DNA of 64,000 bases from Cellulosimicrobium protaetiae (GCF_009708005.2 NZ_CP052757.1:868001-932000); one strand, 5' to 3'. Shown: positions 17,362 through 26,206, counted from the first letter of the stretch. Numbers and translations are program-made. Notes: generated by a model not told the origin, from the letters alone.

Positions 17362-17426
17362 CCCGGCACCCGTTCGCCTGGCGGTGAGCGCGCCGCGGGG
17401 GTGCCGTCGTCCGGCATCATGACGCC

Positions 17427-18782
17427 GTGAACGTCGTCACCCGCACCCCGCACGACCAGGTCCTCGCCCGTCTGCGCGCCGCGGACCTCGAGCACGGGCG
17501 GGTCGGCCCCACGGACGAGCGCGGCTGGACGTTCGCCGAGGTCGACACGGAGCCCAGCACCGACGAGCGGCCCGCGCCCGCGTCCGTCGCCGAGGCGCTC
17601 GCGCGCGTGGACGGGCTCGTCGCGGCCCCGTGGGTCGTGCAGCTCGACGCCGGGTCGGACGAGCTGCCCGACGGGGTCAGCGCGATCCTCGCCGCCCGAC
17701 CCGACCACGTCGCGGCCCCCGTCGCCGTCACCTGGGTCCCGCTCGACCCGGGCGGCACCGACCACACGATGCGTCTCGACGGCGACCCGGCCGGAGTCCT
17801 CGCGGCCGTCGCGGCGCTCGTCGGGCTGCGCGACGCGACGTCCGCGCCGGACCGGCTGCGCGAGCTGGACCACCCCGACGACCTGCTCGACGCGTTCGTC
17901 GAGGTCGCCCACCTTCCGACGACCGACTCGGCCGCCCCGGACGCCGTCGTGCAGCTCGTCCGTTCCGACGCCGGGTTCGTGCGCGCGGTCGTGCGGCGTG
18001 CCTCGTCGGCATGGGTGCGCGCGACGGACGAGCGCACGACCGTCTGGGCGACGTCCCGTCCTTCCCCGCCGGTCCCGGGGTCGACCGACGAGCGGGTGCT
18101 CGACGAGTTCACCGCGGCCCTCGCGGGCGAGTTCCGGGCGCGCAGCACGATCGAGCGCGGCCTGCGTCCCGGCGAGGCCGTCGTCGGCATCGAGCGCGCG
18201 GGCACGGCGGTGTCCTGGACGGTCGTCACCCCCGGGCGACCCTGGGCCTACGGGGTGTGGGACGACGGCTGGACCGATCTGTCGACGTCCGGGTCGGAGG
18301 GCGCGTACGAGGCGCTCGTCGAGGCCTTCGGCGAGCCCCGCGACCCGGCGCGGCTGCGGGCGCTGCTCACGGCGTCGACCTGGCCCGGCGACCCGGTCGC
18401 CGAGCTCGCCTACCTGCTGGGTCTGCCCTCGGCCCTCGTCGAGGCGGTCGGAGATCCCGAGCGGTTCCGGCACGGCGCGGAGCGCGTCCAGCCCCTCGGC
18501 CCGACGGCCCCGCTCACCGCTGCCGAGCGGGCAGCGGTCGAGGCGCGCGCCCCGCGGCGGGCGACGGGGAAGACAGCCCGCGACGTGGTCCTGCTCGTGC
18601 TCGGACTGGTGTTGCTCGGCCTCGGGACGGTGACCTTCATGACGGACGGCGCCGTCGTCGGGCAGGACGGCTCGCCCGGATGGGAGATCGTCGCGTGGGT
18701 CGCGGGCGGCGTGCTCGCGCTCGCCGGCTGGGCGGGGCTCGGCTCGGCCCGGTCGGACCGCCGCCGCTTCCTCGACCTCTGA
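17427..18782 (+). CDS. Uncharacterised protein with two C-terminal membrane helices
   Basis: 451 residues from a GTG at 17427. A CATCAT -10-like hexamer ends six bases before it, so the start may be leaderless. Residues 1-370 are acidic and soluble with no motif I recognise. Residues about 386-408 and 420-440 are hydrophobic (VVLLVLGLVLLGLGTVTFM and WVAGGVLALAGWAGLG), so it is a tail-anchored inner-membrane protein. Codon use fits a native gene. No function is inferred. Confidence 0.6.
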   Translation: MNVVTRTPHDQVLARLRAADLEHGRVGPTDERGWTFAEVDTEPSTDERPAPASVAEALARVDGLVAAPWVVQLDAGSDELPDGVSAILAARPDHVAAPVAVTWVPLDPGGTDHTMRLDGDPAGVLAAVAALVGLRDATSAPDRLRELDHPDDLLDAFVEVAHLPTTDSAAPDAVVQLVRSDAGFVRAVVRRASSAWVRATDERTTVWATSRPSPPVPGSTDERVLDEFTAALAGEFRARSTIERGLRPGEAVVGIERAGTAVSWTVVTPGRPWAYGVWDDGWTDLSTSGSEGAYEALVEAFGEPRDPARLRALLTASTWPGDPVAELAYLLGLPSALVEAVGDPERFRHGAERVQPLGPTAPLTAAERAAVEARAPRRATGKTARDVVLLVLGLVLLGLGTVTFMTDGAVVGQDGSPGWEIVAWVAGGVLALAGWAGLGSARSDRRRFLDL

Positions 18783-18792
18783 CCCCATCTCG

Positions 18793-18872
18793 CTGAGACA
18801 GCGACCTCCGGTCGGGAGAGCGGCACTCGGCGCGCGGCACGTCGCTCTCTCGGCCGGGCGTCGCTATCCCGG
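18793..18872. terminator. Imperfect long inverted repeat between convergent genes (AGCGAC type)
   Basis: Arms 18793-18822 and 18843-18872 pair at most of 30 positions. They overlap the last codons of the MerR gene and lie 3' of the forward gene. The motif GAGA(C/T)AGCGAC is shared with the hairpin at 20157. Probable bidirectional terminator. Confidence 0.55.
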
Positions 18873-19655
18873 GGGCGTACCGGGGTCGGTGTCGGCGTGC
18901 GCGAGGAGGCGCGCGACGTCGGCGCCGGCCTCCAGCAGGGCGACGGTGCGGCGGGCGACGGCGACGAGCCGGCCGTCGAGCGCGGCGAGCGGGTCGGCGA
19001 CGTCCTCCGGCCCGGTGGTGCGGCGGAGCGCCTCGATCGCGCCGCGCACCTCCGGGACCCGGTACCCGGCGGCGCGCAGCGCGACCGTGACGCGGGCCTC
19101 GCGCACCGCCGACGGGGGATAGAGGCGGGCGGAGACCGAGCCGCCGCGGGTCGCGACGCGCTCCGGCGCCACGAGTCCTTCCGTCTCCCAGAAGCGCAGC
19201 GTCGACGTGCGCACGCCGAGCGCCGCCGCGAGCTGCGTGATGGTGAGGGCTCCGGCGTCGCCGCGCGCGTCGGGGTCCGCCGTCCCCGGCTCGGCGCCGA
19301 TCGCGAGGAGCGCACGCCTCGCGGTGAGCGCCTCCTCCCGTTCGCGCGCCAGGGTCACGTGCAGCCCGCCGACGAGCGCGGCCGCCTCGTCGAGCGGGAG
19401 CGCACGGACGTCCCGCAGCACCCGGCGCGCGACGACCGGCCCGACGGCGGTCGCGAGACCGCGGTACGCGCGCAGGGCCAGGACGTGCTCGGCACCGAAG
19501 GTGCGGTACCCGTTCGCGGACCGGCCGGTGGGCGGCAGGACGCCGAGCGCCTCCAGGTCCCGCACCTGCTGCACGGACCAGCCGGTCGCGCGCGCGACGT
19601 CGGACGTCCGCAGCGGTCCCGTCGCTCCCGAGCGCCCGCGCCCCGACCCGGCCAT
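18864..19655 (-). CDS. Double MerR-type transcriptional regulator
   Basis: 263 residues from ATG 19655 with GGAAGG seven bases upstream. Two separate MerR DNA-binding heads: LRTSDVARATGWSVQQVRDL with GYRTFGAEHVLAL (about 17-65), and LTITQLAAALGVRTSTLRFW with RLYPPSAVREA (about 135-185). Most MerR proteins have one head and act as dimers; a two-headed chain can give a pseudo-dimer in one polypeptide. It is divergent from the DUF6194 gene with only 50 bp between starts, so it likely controls that gene and itself. Confidence 0.82.
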   Translation of the reverse strand: MAGSGRGRSGATGPLRTSDVARATGWSVQQVRDLEALGVLPPTGRSANGYRTFGAEHVLALRAYRGLATAVGPVVARRVLRDVRALPLDEAAALVGGLHVTLAREREEALTARRALLAIGAEPGTADPDARGDAGALTITQLAAALGVRTSTLRFWETEGLVAPERVATRGGSVSARLYPPSAVREARVTVALRAAGYRVPEVRGAIEALRRTTGPEDVADPLAALDGRLVAVARRTVALLEAGADVARLLAHADTDPGTPPG

Positions 19656-19705
19656 GGCCAACCTTCCGCAACCCTCCACAAGGACTTCAAGCACACACTC
19701 GAACC

Positions 19706-20164
19706 ATGAGTATGGAGCAGATCCTCGGAACGGTCCGGTCGTTCGACGGCGTCCTCGTCCTCTCGCCCGGTCCCGGCAGCGAGTTCCCCGACCTGGCGTG
19801 GGGCGACCACTTCTTCTACTTCGCCCCCGACGGCGTGATCCCGCACGGGCAGCCGTACGGCACGGTCGTCACGAAGAACTACCCCGACGACACCACGTCA
19901 CGTCTCGACGAGGAGGGCCGGTGGAGGGTCAACGTGCACGTCGGCCGCGACCGGTTCCGGGCGCTCCTCGGCACCGACCCGCGCGACGGGGAGGCGTCGG
20001 AGGCGGAGACGACCGACGTCGTCGTGCCGCACCCGGTGTACGGGTCGCTCGGGTGGGTGTGCGTCGTGAACCCGGGCGAGCGCACGACGGCGCTCGTCCT
20101 CGACCTGCTGCGCGCCGCGCACGACGACGCCCGCGCCCGCGCCGCCCGCCGCACCGCGAGATAG
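19706..20164 (+). CDS. DUF6194-family protein
   Basis: 152 residues from ATG 19706 (second ATG at 19712). Sequence features such as LSPGPGSEFPDLAWGDHFFY, TVVTKNYPDDTTSRLD and HPVYGSLGWVCVVNPGERT match what I recall of DUF6194, a small actinobacterial family of unknown function. The double MerR regulator lies divergently 50 bp upstream; the spacer holds a near-palindrome TTCAAG-N6-CTCGAA (19688-19705 region). It is followed by a terminator hairpin and a convergent phosphatase gene. Confidence 0.75.
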   Translation: MSMEQILGTVRSFDGVLVLSPGPGSEFPDLAWGDHFFYFAPDGVIPHGQPYGTVVTKNYPDDTTSRLDEEGRWRVNVHVGRDRFRALLGTDPRDGEASEAETTDVVVPHPVYGSLGWVCVVNPGERTTALVLDLLRAAHDDARARAARRTAR

Positions 20165-20187
20165 CGACGCCCGGTGTCGCTGTCTCG
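20157..20187. terminator. Hairpin terminator between convergent genes (AGCGAC type)
   Basis: CGAGATAGCGAC (20157-20168) pairs 11/12 with GTCGCTGTCTCG (20176-20187), loop 7. It overlaps the stop of the DUF6194 gene and lies 15 bp from the convergent stop at 20203. Confidence 0.6.
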
Positions 20188-20202
20188 GGGTAGGGGTGAT
20201 GC

Positions 20203-20877
20203 TCAGGCCGGGACCGGGGTGCCCGACGGCGCGGGGCGGGCGGCCACGTGACCGTGCCCGGCGACGTCGACGCCGACCGCGAGGACGCGCGGGACGCCGT
20301 CGGTCACCTCGACGGTCGAGACCGACGCGTTCGGCAGGGCGACGAGACCGGAGGGGTCGAGCGTCGCGAGCCACGCGCCGAGCGTGAGCCCGTGCCCGAC
20401 GACGAGCACGTGCCGGTCGAGCGCCGCACCGGGGCGGGACGCGTCGTCGTGCGCGGCGACGACCCGCGCGAACACGTCGCGCACGCGCGCCATGAAGTCC
20501 TTGCCGGGCTCGCCGCCGCCGACGCCGGGGTGCGTGCCGGCGAGCACGCGCGGCACGAGCTCGGCCCACGGCTCGACGGCGTCGAGGTGCGACTCCGGTC
20601 GCCGCTCGTACGAGCCGAACGACAGCTCGCGCAGGTCGGGGTCGACCGTGAGCGGGAGGTCGGGGTGGTGGCGCAGGATCTCCATCGCCGTGAGCACGGC
20701 GCGGCCCTGCGGCGAGGAGTACACGGCCGCGAAGTCGTGGCGCGCGAGGTGCTGCGCGGTGACGCGCACACCGGCGCGGCCGGTGCGGGTCAGGGGGGAG
20801 TCGCACGACCCCTGCAGGTGGCGCCGTGCGTTGAGGTAGGTCTGCCCGTGCCGTACGAGCGTGATCGTCAGGGTCAT
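20203..20877 (-). CDS. Histidine phosphatase (phosphoglycerate-mutase-like) family protein
   Basis: 224 residues from ATG 20877, with GGAGGG ten bases upstream. The catalytic RHG motif is in ITLVRHGQTYLNARRHLQG; SPLTRTGR, VYSSPQGRAVLTAMEIL, LRELSFGSYE and the second His in VLVVGHGLTLGAWLATL follow the family order. Such enzymes remove phosphate from sugars or other small molecules through a phosphohistidine. Length is typical. Confidence 0.9.
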   Translation of the reverse strand: MTLTITLVRHGQTYLNARRHLQGSCDSPLTRTGRAGVRVTAQHLARHDFAAVYSSPQGRAVLTAMEILRHHPDLPLTVDPDLRELSFGSYERRPESHLDAVEPWAELVPRVLAGTHPGVGGGEPGKDFMARVRDVFARVVAAHDDASRPGAALDRHVLVVGHGLTLGAWLATLDPSGLVALPNASVSTVEVTDGVPRVLAVGVDVAGHGHVAARPAPSGTPVPA

Positions 20878-21010
20878 CGTCGCTGTGCCCTCCGGTCGTC
20901 CCGGTCTTCTGGTCACCGCCGAGGCTAGGGCGCGCGGGTTTCGGGACGGCGACCCACAGGTGACGATCGCGTGGCCGGGCGCGGAACCTCCGGTCCGTAC
21001 GATGTGGCCC

Positions 21011-21559
21011 ATGCCGGACGCCGCAGACCTCGCCGCCGCCGTCGGACAGCGCCTGGAGCAGACGCCGTACCGGGTCGTCGACCTCCGCCCGGACGGGTTC
21101 ACGATGGTCCTCGACCTCGCCGACGCGCGCTGGTGGGGAGTCCTGTCGGCGAGCGGGCTCCGCGAGTCGTTCGAGCACGTCGTGCGCGTGACCCCGGACG
21201 GCAGGTACGCGACGACCGACCGGCACAGCGAGCTCGAGTGGACCGTGGGCCCGCAGGGCGGCCCTGTGCCGCGCGTCGGGGCGCGACTGCGGGCGTCGTC
21301 GTTCCAGGGGAGGACCTGGTCGTTCTCGACCCGGACCGTCGTGGGCGGGCGGGAGGGCGGCACGGTCGGGCCGGTCGTGGCGTACGCCTACTCCTCCGCG
21401 ACCGGGCGCCGGATCATCGATGACGCGGCGCGGGGTCTAGGCCTGCGGGAGCGGATGGCGCCCGCGACGAAGATCGGGCTCGTCGCGGCGATCTTCGGCG
21501 GCGTCGTCGCGGTCGGCGGGGTCGTCCTCGCGGTCGTCGTGGGCGCCACCGGCGGCTGA
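21011..21559 (+). CDS. Small C-terminally anchored membrane protein, unknown function
   Basis: 182 residues from ATG 21011; ATG 21002 is also possible. TACGAT at 20998-21003 is a good -10 placed seven bases before ATG 21011, and no RBS is visible, so a leaderless transcript is likely. The soluble part (MVLDLADARWWGVL, YATTDRHSELEWTVG) is beta-rich without a recognised domain. Residues about 155-182 (IGLVAAIFGGVVAVGGVVLAV) form one C-terminal membrane helix. It ends 8 bp from the convergent membrane-protein gene. Confidence 0.6.
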   Translation: MPDAADLAAAVGQRLEQTPYRVVDLRPDGFTMVLDLADARWWGVLSASGLRESFEHVVRVTPDGRYATTDRHSELEWTVGPQGGPVPRVGARLRASSFQGRTWSFSTRTVVGGREGGTVGPVVAYAYSSATGRRIIDDAARGLGLRERMAPATKIGLVAAIFGGVVAVGGVVLAVVVGATGG

Positions 21560-21567
21560 GCGGTCGG

Positions 21568-22776
21568 TCAGGCGTTCGCCGGCACCTCGGTGCGTTCGCG
21601 CGCGTCCTCCCGGGGAGCGTCGTCCCGGGGAGCGTCCGCGGCCGCCGGGGCGGGCTCGTCGGTCGGCGGCTCCTCCGTGGGGGCGGGTTCGCGCGTGTCG
21701 TCCGCGGCCGTCGGCGCGGGCCACGGTTCCTCCACCTCCCCGTCGTCGTGCCGGACGGTGCCCGCGGCGCGGTGCACCACGACCGCGAGCGGTGCCACGA
21801 GGACACCGCACACCAGGCCCCAGGCCAGCCCGGCCTGGAGGACGGGGAGCGTGCGGCCGACGTCGGGCAGCGCGCCCCCGGCGTCGAGGGTCGAGACGAC
21901 GACCGGCACGGCCGCGGCGAGCGCCGCGCCGAGCACGCACGCGCACCACGTCGCGAGCAGCAGCGCCCCGGTCCCCTCGACCGGGGGCAGCCGGCGTGCG
22001 GCGAGCGCGGTGAGCAGGGCGACCGTCAGTCCGACGGCGAGCGGCAGCGCGAGGTGCACCGGGTCGGCGAGGAGCGCGTCCCGGTCGACGGCGAGACGCG
22101 CGGAGGGCAGCAGCACGACGTCGCGGGCCACGCCCCACGGCGACTGCGGGTCGGCCGAGCCCGGGAGCGTCGTGCGCCCGATCCCCGCGGCGGCCCAGAG
22201 CACGGCCGTCGCCGCGCCCGCGACGAGGGCGGCGGGCCAGGCGCGCACCGTCCGCGGGCCGCGGGTGTGGCGCGTGCCCGCCGGGTCGTCGCGCCGGTCC
22301 AGCAGGGCCCGGGTCACCACGACCGCGAGCCCGACGAGCAGCCCGTTCACGAGTCCCCACCAGCCGCCGAGCGCGGTCGCGACGAGCTCGGTGATCGTGT
22401 CCGCCCGCCAGGGCAGCGTGACGCCCGCGAACCAGACGGCCGTGGCGGCGAGCGCGGACGCCGCCACGGTCGAGAACCAGACGGCGAGGAACGTCGCCCA
22501 GCGGCCGGTGCCGGACGGCAGACGGCGCAGCGCGACGTGGGTCCCGAGGGCGACGAGCGCGCCCGCGAGCGCCGCCGCGAGCAGGGTGCTCCCCGAGACG
22601 GGCTCACCTCCCGCGACCGGACCGGTCGGGTGGGGGAGGAGCGTGCGGACGAGGCTGCCGGGCAGGGTGTGCGCGGCGCCCGAGAGCCAGTCGGCGAGGC
22701 GTCCCGTCACCACCCACAGGACCGCGCTGAGAGCTCCGGCGACGACGACGGCGGGGACGGTCCTCGATGACGGCAT
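21568..22776 (-). CDS. Polytopic membrane protein, unknown function
   Basis: 402 residues from ATG 22776. About eight hydrophobic segments are seen (for example VPAVVVAGALSAVLWVVTG, LAAALAGALVALGTHVAL, WATFLAVWFSTVAASALAAT, LPLAVGLTVALLTALAA, GLAWGLVCGVLVAPLAVVV). The two halves look weakly duplicated: both contain RRLP followed by a TWxxxxxxA-rich helix and a GLVxGxLV segment. The C-terminal 75 residues are a Pro/Glu/Asp/Ala-rich cytoplasmic tail. No transport motif is recognised. Confidence 0.65.
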   Translation of the reverse strand: MPSSRTVPAVVVAGALSAVLWVVTGRLADWLSGAAHTLPGSLVRTLLPHPTGPVAGGEPVSGSTLLAAALAGALVALGTHVALRRLPSGTGRWATFLAVWFSTVAASALAATAVWFAGVTLPWRADTITELVATALGGWWGLVNGLLVGLAVVVTRALLDRRDDPAGTRHTRGPRTVRAWPAALVAGAATAVLWAAAGIGRTTLPGSADPQSPWGVARDVVLLPSARLAVDRDALLADPVHLALPLAVGLTVALLTALAARRLPPVEGTGALLLATWCACVLGAALAAAVPVVVSTLDAGGALPDVGRTLPVLQAGLAWGLVCGVLVAPLAVVVHRAAGTVRHDDGEVEEPWPAPTAADDTREPAPTEEPPTDEPAPAAADAPRDDAPREDARERTEVPANA

Positions 22777-22914
22777 CCTGCGAGGGTAGTGGCAGGGCGC
22801 GCCCGGCCGCACGGACCGGTCCGCCCGGGCTGTCATCCTGGGCGCGCTGCCGGACATCCCCTTGCGGAGCGTCGCGAGGGGCGGCGTCGAGGACGACGAC
22901 AGGAGCGAGGGCCG

Positions 22915-23532
22915 ATGTCCCCACCCCCCGAGGCGAAGGCGCGGGCGCGTCTCGACCGCCTCTACCGCGACCACGCGCGGTCGGTGTACCGGTGCGCGGC
23001 GACGCGGCTGTCCCCGCAGGACGCGGAGGACGTCGTGTGCGAGGTGTTCGTGGTGGCCTGGCGCCGGATCACGGAGGTCCCGCCGTACGAGCTCGGCTGG
23101 CTCCTGCGGGTCACGCGCAACGTCATGGCGAACCACCTGCGTGCAGGGTCGCGCCGGGCCGCGCTCGTGCGCCGCGTCACGGGCGTCTCCCCGCTGAGCG
23201 TGCCCGACCACGCGGGCGACGTCGTCGGGCAGGACGCCGCCGAGAGGCTGCTCGCGCGACTGCCCGCGCGCGACCAGGAGGTCCTGCGGCTCCTCGTGCT
23301 CGAGGACCTCTCCGTCCCCGAGCTCGCCGAGGCGCTCGGGTGCCGCCCCAACACCGCGTCGGCGCGGGTGCGGCGCGCCAAGGAGCGCCTGGCGCGCCTG
23401 TACGCCGAGCACGACCGGTCCGCGGAGACCCCGAGCCGGACCCCGAGCCCGCCCGCGTCGCCGCCACCGGCCGCGCCGTCGTACGCCACCGTCGGTGCCA
23501 CCGCCTCGACCCGAGAGGGGACAACCCCGTGA
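22915..23532 (+). CDS. ECF-type RNA polymerase sigma factor
   Basis: 205 residues from ATG 22915 with AGGAGCGAGGG upstream. Region 2: LDRLYRDHARSVYRCAATRL and SPQDAEDVVCEVFVVAWRRI. Region 4: LPARDQEVLRLLVLEDLSV, PELAEALGCRPNTASARVRR with KERLARL. It directs RNA polymerase to a stress or envelope regulon. A Pro/Ser/Thr-rich tail of about 35 residues follows region 4. Its stop is inside the GTGA start of the next gene, a membrane-anchored protein in the position of an anti-sigma factor. Confidence 0.9.
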   Translation: MSPPPEAKARARLDRLYRDHARSVYRCAATRLSPQDAEDVVCEVFVVAWRRITEVPPYELGWLLRVTRNVMANHLRAGSRRAALVRRVTGVSPLSVPDHAGDVVGQDAAERLLARLPARDQEVLRLLVLEDLSVPELAEALGCRPNTASARVRRAKERLARLYAEHDRSAETPSRTPSPPASPPPAAPSYATVGATASTREGTTP

Positions 23533-24641
23533 ACGACCCGATCCACCGCCTGCGCACCGAGAGCACCCGCCCGGACGCCGACGTCCCGCTCGACGCCGTC
23601 CTCGCCGTGATCCACGCCCGGACGGCGGGCGAACGGCCGGGGGTGCTGACCCGGCGACGGCGGACCGTGCGGGTGGCTGCCGTCGGCGGCGCGGGCGCCG
23701 TCGTGCTCGCGAGCGCGCTCGCCCTGCCCGGCCTCGTCCCGGGGACCGGGCCCGACGTGCGGCCCGCACCCGTGGCTGCCCCGTCGCCGACCGCCGAGGT
23801 GCGGGACGGCGTCGTCGGCGAGGACCCGGACGACGAGGGCACCGTGGTCGCCGCCGTCGCGTACGTCGAGAGGGCGCGCACCGCCGTCGAGGAGATCGAC
23901 CTCTCGACCCTGGTCCTCGAGGTCGGGTCGACGTTCGGCGTCCAGCACCCGGGCGAGCCCGCGCTCGACACGTCCGCGAGCCGGGAGTTCACGGCGGGCG
24001 ACGGGAGCGCGACGCGGTGGGTCTCCGAGAAGGACTTCGTGGCGTCGGTCGCCGCCGGCACGGTGGGCGTCGAGGAGGTCAAGCACGCCGACCCGGCCGG
24101 CCCGGAGGGACAGATGACCTACTGGTGGGTGAGCCCCGCGGCCGGCGTCTACACGCGGTTCACGCTGCCGGTGGAGAACTGGGACGACATCCCCTCGGGC
24201 ACCATCCGGGAGCAGCTCACCGCGCAGCTGACGGAGCTGGCCGCGCAGATGGACGCGATCCGGGCGCTCGCGGACCAGCCGGACGTCGTGACGAGCGGCC
24301 CCGAGGCGCGGACGGTCGGCGGGCGCCCCGCGACGTGCTTCGAGATCTCCGGTCCCGGGTCGGCCGCCCCGAGGAGCGAGACGTCGATGTGGGTCGGCGA
24401 CGAGCCGGGCACCGTGGACTGGACGCGGGCCGCGTGCTTCGACGACGAGACGCACCTGCCGTTGTCGGACGAGCGGACCGAGCACTACTTCATCGACGGA
24501 GCCACCGAGACGAGCCTCGCGGTCACGACGTCGGACTACACCTGGCACCCGAGGGACGACGCGTCGCTCGCCCTCCTCGCGCCGTCGGTCGAGGGCCTGC
24601 GGGAGGTCTCCCAGGACGAGTTCACGCGCCTGACGAGCTGA
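23529..24641 (+). CDS. Membrane-anchored partner of the ECF sigma factor (CU044_5270-like)
   Basis: 370 residues, GTG start overlapping the sigma-factor stop. A short cytoplasmic N-terminus (residues 1-45) is followed by one membrane helix (VAAVGGAGAVVLASALALPG) and a large outer domain of about 290 residues (GQMTYWWVSPAAGVYTRF, RPATCFEISGPG, WTRAACFDDETHLPL). Layout and position match proteins encoded next to ECF sigma factors in actinobacteria that may sense the envelope and hold the sigma factor. No zinc anti-sigma (HxxxCxxC) motif is present, so direct anti-sigma activity is not shown. Confidence 0.7.
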   Translation: MNDPIHRLRTESTRPDADVPLDAVLAVIHARTAGERPGVLTRRRRTVRVAAVGGAGAVVLASALALPGLVPGTGPDVRPAPVAAPSPTAEVRDGVVGEDPDDEGTVVAAVAYVERARTAVEEIDLSTLVLEVGSTFGVQHPGEPALDTSASREFTAGDGSATRWVSEKDFVASVAAGTVGVEEVKHADPAGPEGQMTYWWVSPAAGVYTRFTLPVENWDDIPSGTIREQLTAQLTELAAQMDAIRALADQPDVVTSGPEARTVGGRPATCFEISGPGSAAPRSETSMWVGDEPGTVDWTRAACFDDETHLPLSDERTEHYFIDGATETSLAVTTSDYTWHPRDDASLALLAPSVEGLREVSQDEFTRLTS

Positions 24642-24764
24642 CGTGCCCCGTGCGGCGGCCGGGCCGGGCGCCCGGCCGCCGCCGATGAGTTCTCGGCACG
24701 GTCGTCGTCTGCACGCTCGGAGCCCGCGGTGCACGGCCGCGGGCACGACGACGCGGAGGACGCC

Positions 24765-25631
24765 ATGAGCGAGCGCAAGACCTACACCCTGGACGTGCCC
24801 GGCGCCGTCGTCGCCTACGACGTCCGGACGCCGGACGTGGCGGGCGACCGGCCGCCCGTGGTGGTCATGGGCTCGCCCATGGCGGCCTCGGGGTTCGAGC
24901 AGCTCGCGGGGCTGCTCGACGACCGGGTGGTCGTGACGTACGACCCGCGCGGCACCGAGCGCAGCACGCTCGCGGCGGACGGCGAGGTCTCGGTCGAGGC
25001 CCACGCCGACGACCTGCACGCCGTGGTGTCGGCGGTCGGCCTGGGGCCGGTGGACGTCTTCGGGTCGAGCGGGGGCGGCGTCGTCGGGCTGTCGTGGGTC
25101 GAGCGGTACCCGGGGGACGTGCGGACGTTCGTCTCGCACGAGCCGCCGATCACGCCGCTGCTCGAGGACGCCGCGACGGCGACGGCGGTCCAGGCCGACA
25201 TCGTCGAGACGTACCGCCGCGAGGGGTTCGGGCCCGCGATGGCGAAGTTCGTCGCGCTCGTGAGCCACGTGGGCCCGCTGCCGGCCGACTACCTCGACCG
25301 TCCCGCGCCCGACCCGGCGATGTTCGGGTTCCCGACCGAGGACGACGGTGGGCGCGACGACCTGCTCCTCGGCAAGAACCTCGCGACCATGCCGTCGTGG
25401 TCCCCGGACGGGGACGCGCTGCGGGCGTCGGCGACGCGGGTCGTGCCCGCCGTGAGCGCGCAGGGCGAGGGCACGCTCGCGTGGCGTGGCGGGGCCGCGC
25501 TGGCCGCGCTGCTCGGGGTCGACGCGGTCACGTTCCCCGGGGACCACGGGGGCTTCATGGTGAGCGAGTGGTCGCCGGACAACGACCCGGCAGCGTTCGC
25601 CGCGGCGCTGCGCGCGGTGCTCGACGCCTGA
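24765..25631 (+). CDS. Alpha/beta-hydrolase
   Basis: 288 residues from ATG 24765, RBS GCGGAGGACG. Oxyanion region VVVMGSPMAASGFEQL, VVTYDPRGTERSTL, nucleophile Ser in VDVFGSSGGGVVGLSWVERY, and C-terminal His in FPGDHGGFM with Asp/Glu partners. This fits the soluble alpha/beta-hydrolase superfamily; substrate unknown. The stop is followed by a hairpin at 25656-25731. Confidence 0.88.
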   Translation: MSERKTYTLDVPGAVVAYDVRTPDVAGDRPPVVVMGSPMAASGFEQLAGLLDDRVVVTYDPRGTERSTLAADGEVSVEAHADDLHAVVSAVGLGPVDVFGSSGGGVVGLSWVERYPGDVRTFVSHEPPITPLLEDAATATAVQADIVETYRREGFGPAMAKFVALVSHVGPLPADYLDRPAPDPAMFGFPTEDDGGRDDLLLGKNLATMPSWSPDGDALRASATRVVPAVSAQGEGTLAWRGGAALAALLGVDAVTFPGDHGGFMVSEWSPDNDPAAFAAALRAVLDA

Positions 25632-25655
25632 CCGGGCGCGCGTCTCGCGCGCGCC

Positions 25656-25731
25656 GCACGACACCTGAGCGCGGGGTGGCTGCCCGGGTCCCGCGGGACC
25701 GGGCTGGCCACCCCGTGCTCGTCGTGCTCGG
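25656..25731. terminator. Nested hairpin terminator with GCACGAC/GTCGTGC ends
   Basis: Outer ends GCACGAC (25656-25662) and GTCGTGC (25721-25727) enclose CGGGGTGGC (25672-25680) paired with GCCACCCCG (25707-25715), with a further hairpin inside (about 25684-25703). It resembles the dispersed element only at its ends, so membership is uncertain. Confidence 0.55.
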
Positions 25732-25760
25732 CGCGAGTCCAGGGCGACGTCGCGCGAGAA

Positions 25761-25798
25761 GTGTCGACTGACCGGGGACTTTTGCTTGTTGTCGACAC
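25761..25798. promoter_or_regulatory. Inverted repeat GTGTCGAC ... GTCGACAC
   Basis: Perfect 8-base arms separated by 22 bases, in a locally AT-richer stretch 17 bases upstream of a TTGACA (25815-25820). Position and symmetry suggest an operator for the multicopper oxidase cluster. No regulator gene is adjacent. Confidence 0.45.
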
Positions 25799-26206
25799 AA
25801 CTTTCGCCTACCTGTTGACATGTCCCTCTGACTGCGGTGTCATAAACCTCGTTGCCCCTGGAACCGACCAGGGGACCGGACGTCGGCGCAGGGGAGCTCG
25901 TCGTCCGGACCGACAGCCGAGGGCGCACACCGACGCGCGTCCCCGGCGGGGCCACGGTGGCCCCGGACCTCGCCCCGCGGCGGTTTCCCTCCGCCCGCGT
26001 GTCGAGCCCCGCACGACCGAGAGCACGCCTCGTTCCGCAACGACGCGGGGACGTCCCCCGCGTGCACGCACCTGCCCGACCCCCGACCCGGGGTTCCGTC
26101 CGCGCGCCCGCAGGGCGCCGACAGGCGCGGCGCCGTGACGCGCCGCGCCGGTCCGGCGCGCCCGCGAGCGGCCCGGACGGCCCCTCGCGCCCCCCGAAGG
26201 AGACCC

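Larger units (their letters stand above)
25632..26206. other. 575-bp intergenic region before the copper/sugar-oxidation cluster
   Basis: No credible gene. It holds, in order, a composite hairpin (25656-25731), a GTGTCGAC/GTCGACAC inverted repeat (25761-25798), a promoter-like TTGACA with TCATAAAC (25815-25847), and about 350 bp of GC-rich leader before the multicopper oxidase RBS. The long leader may hold post-transcriptional control, but I see no riboswitch I recognise. Confidence 0.55.
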
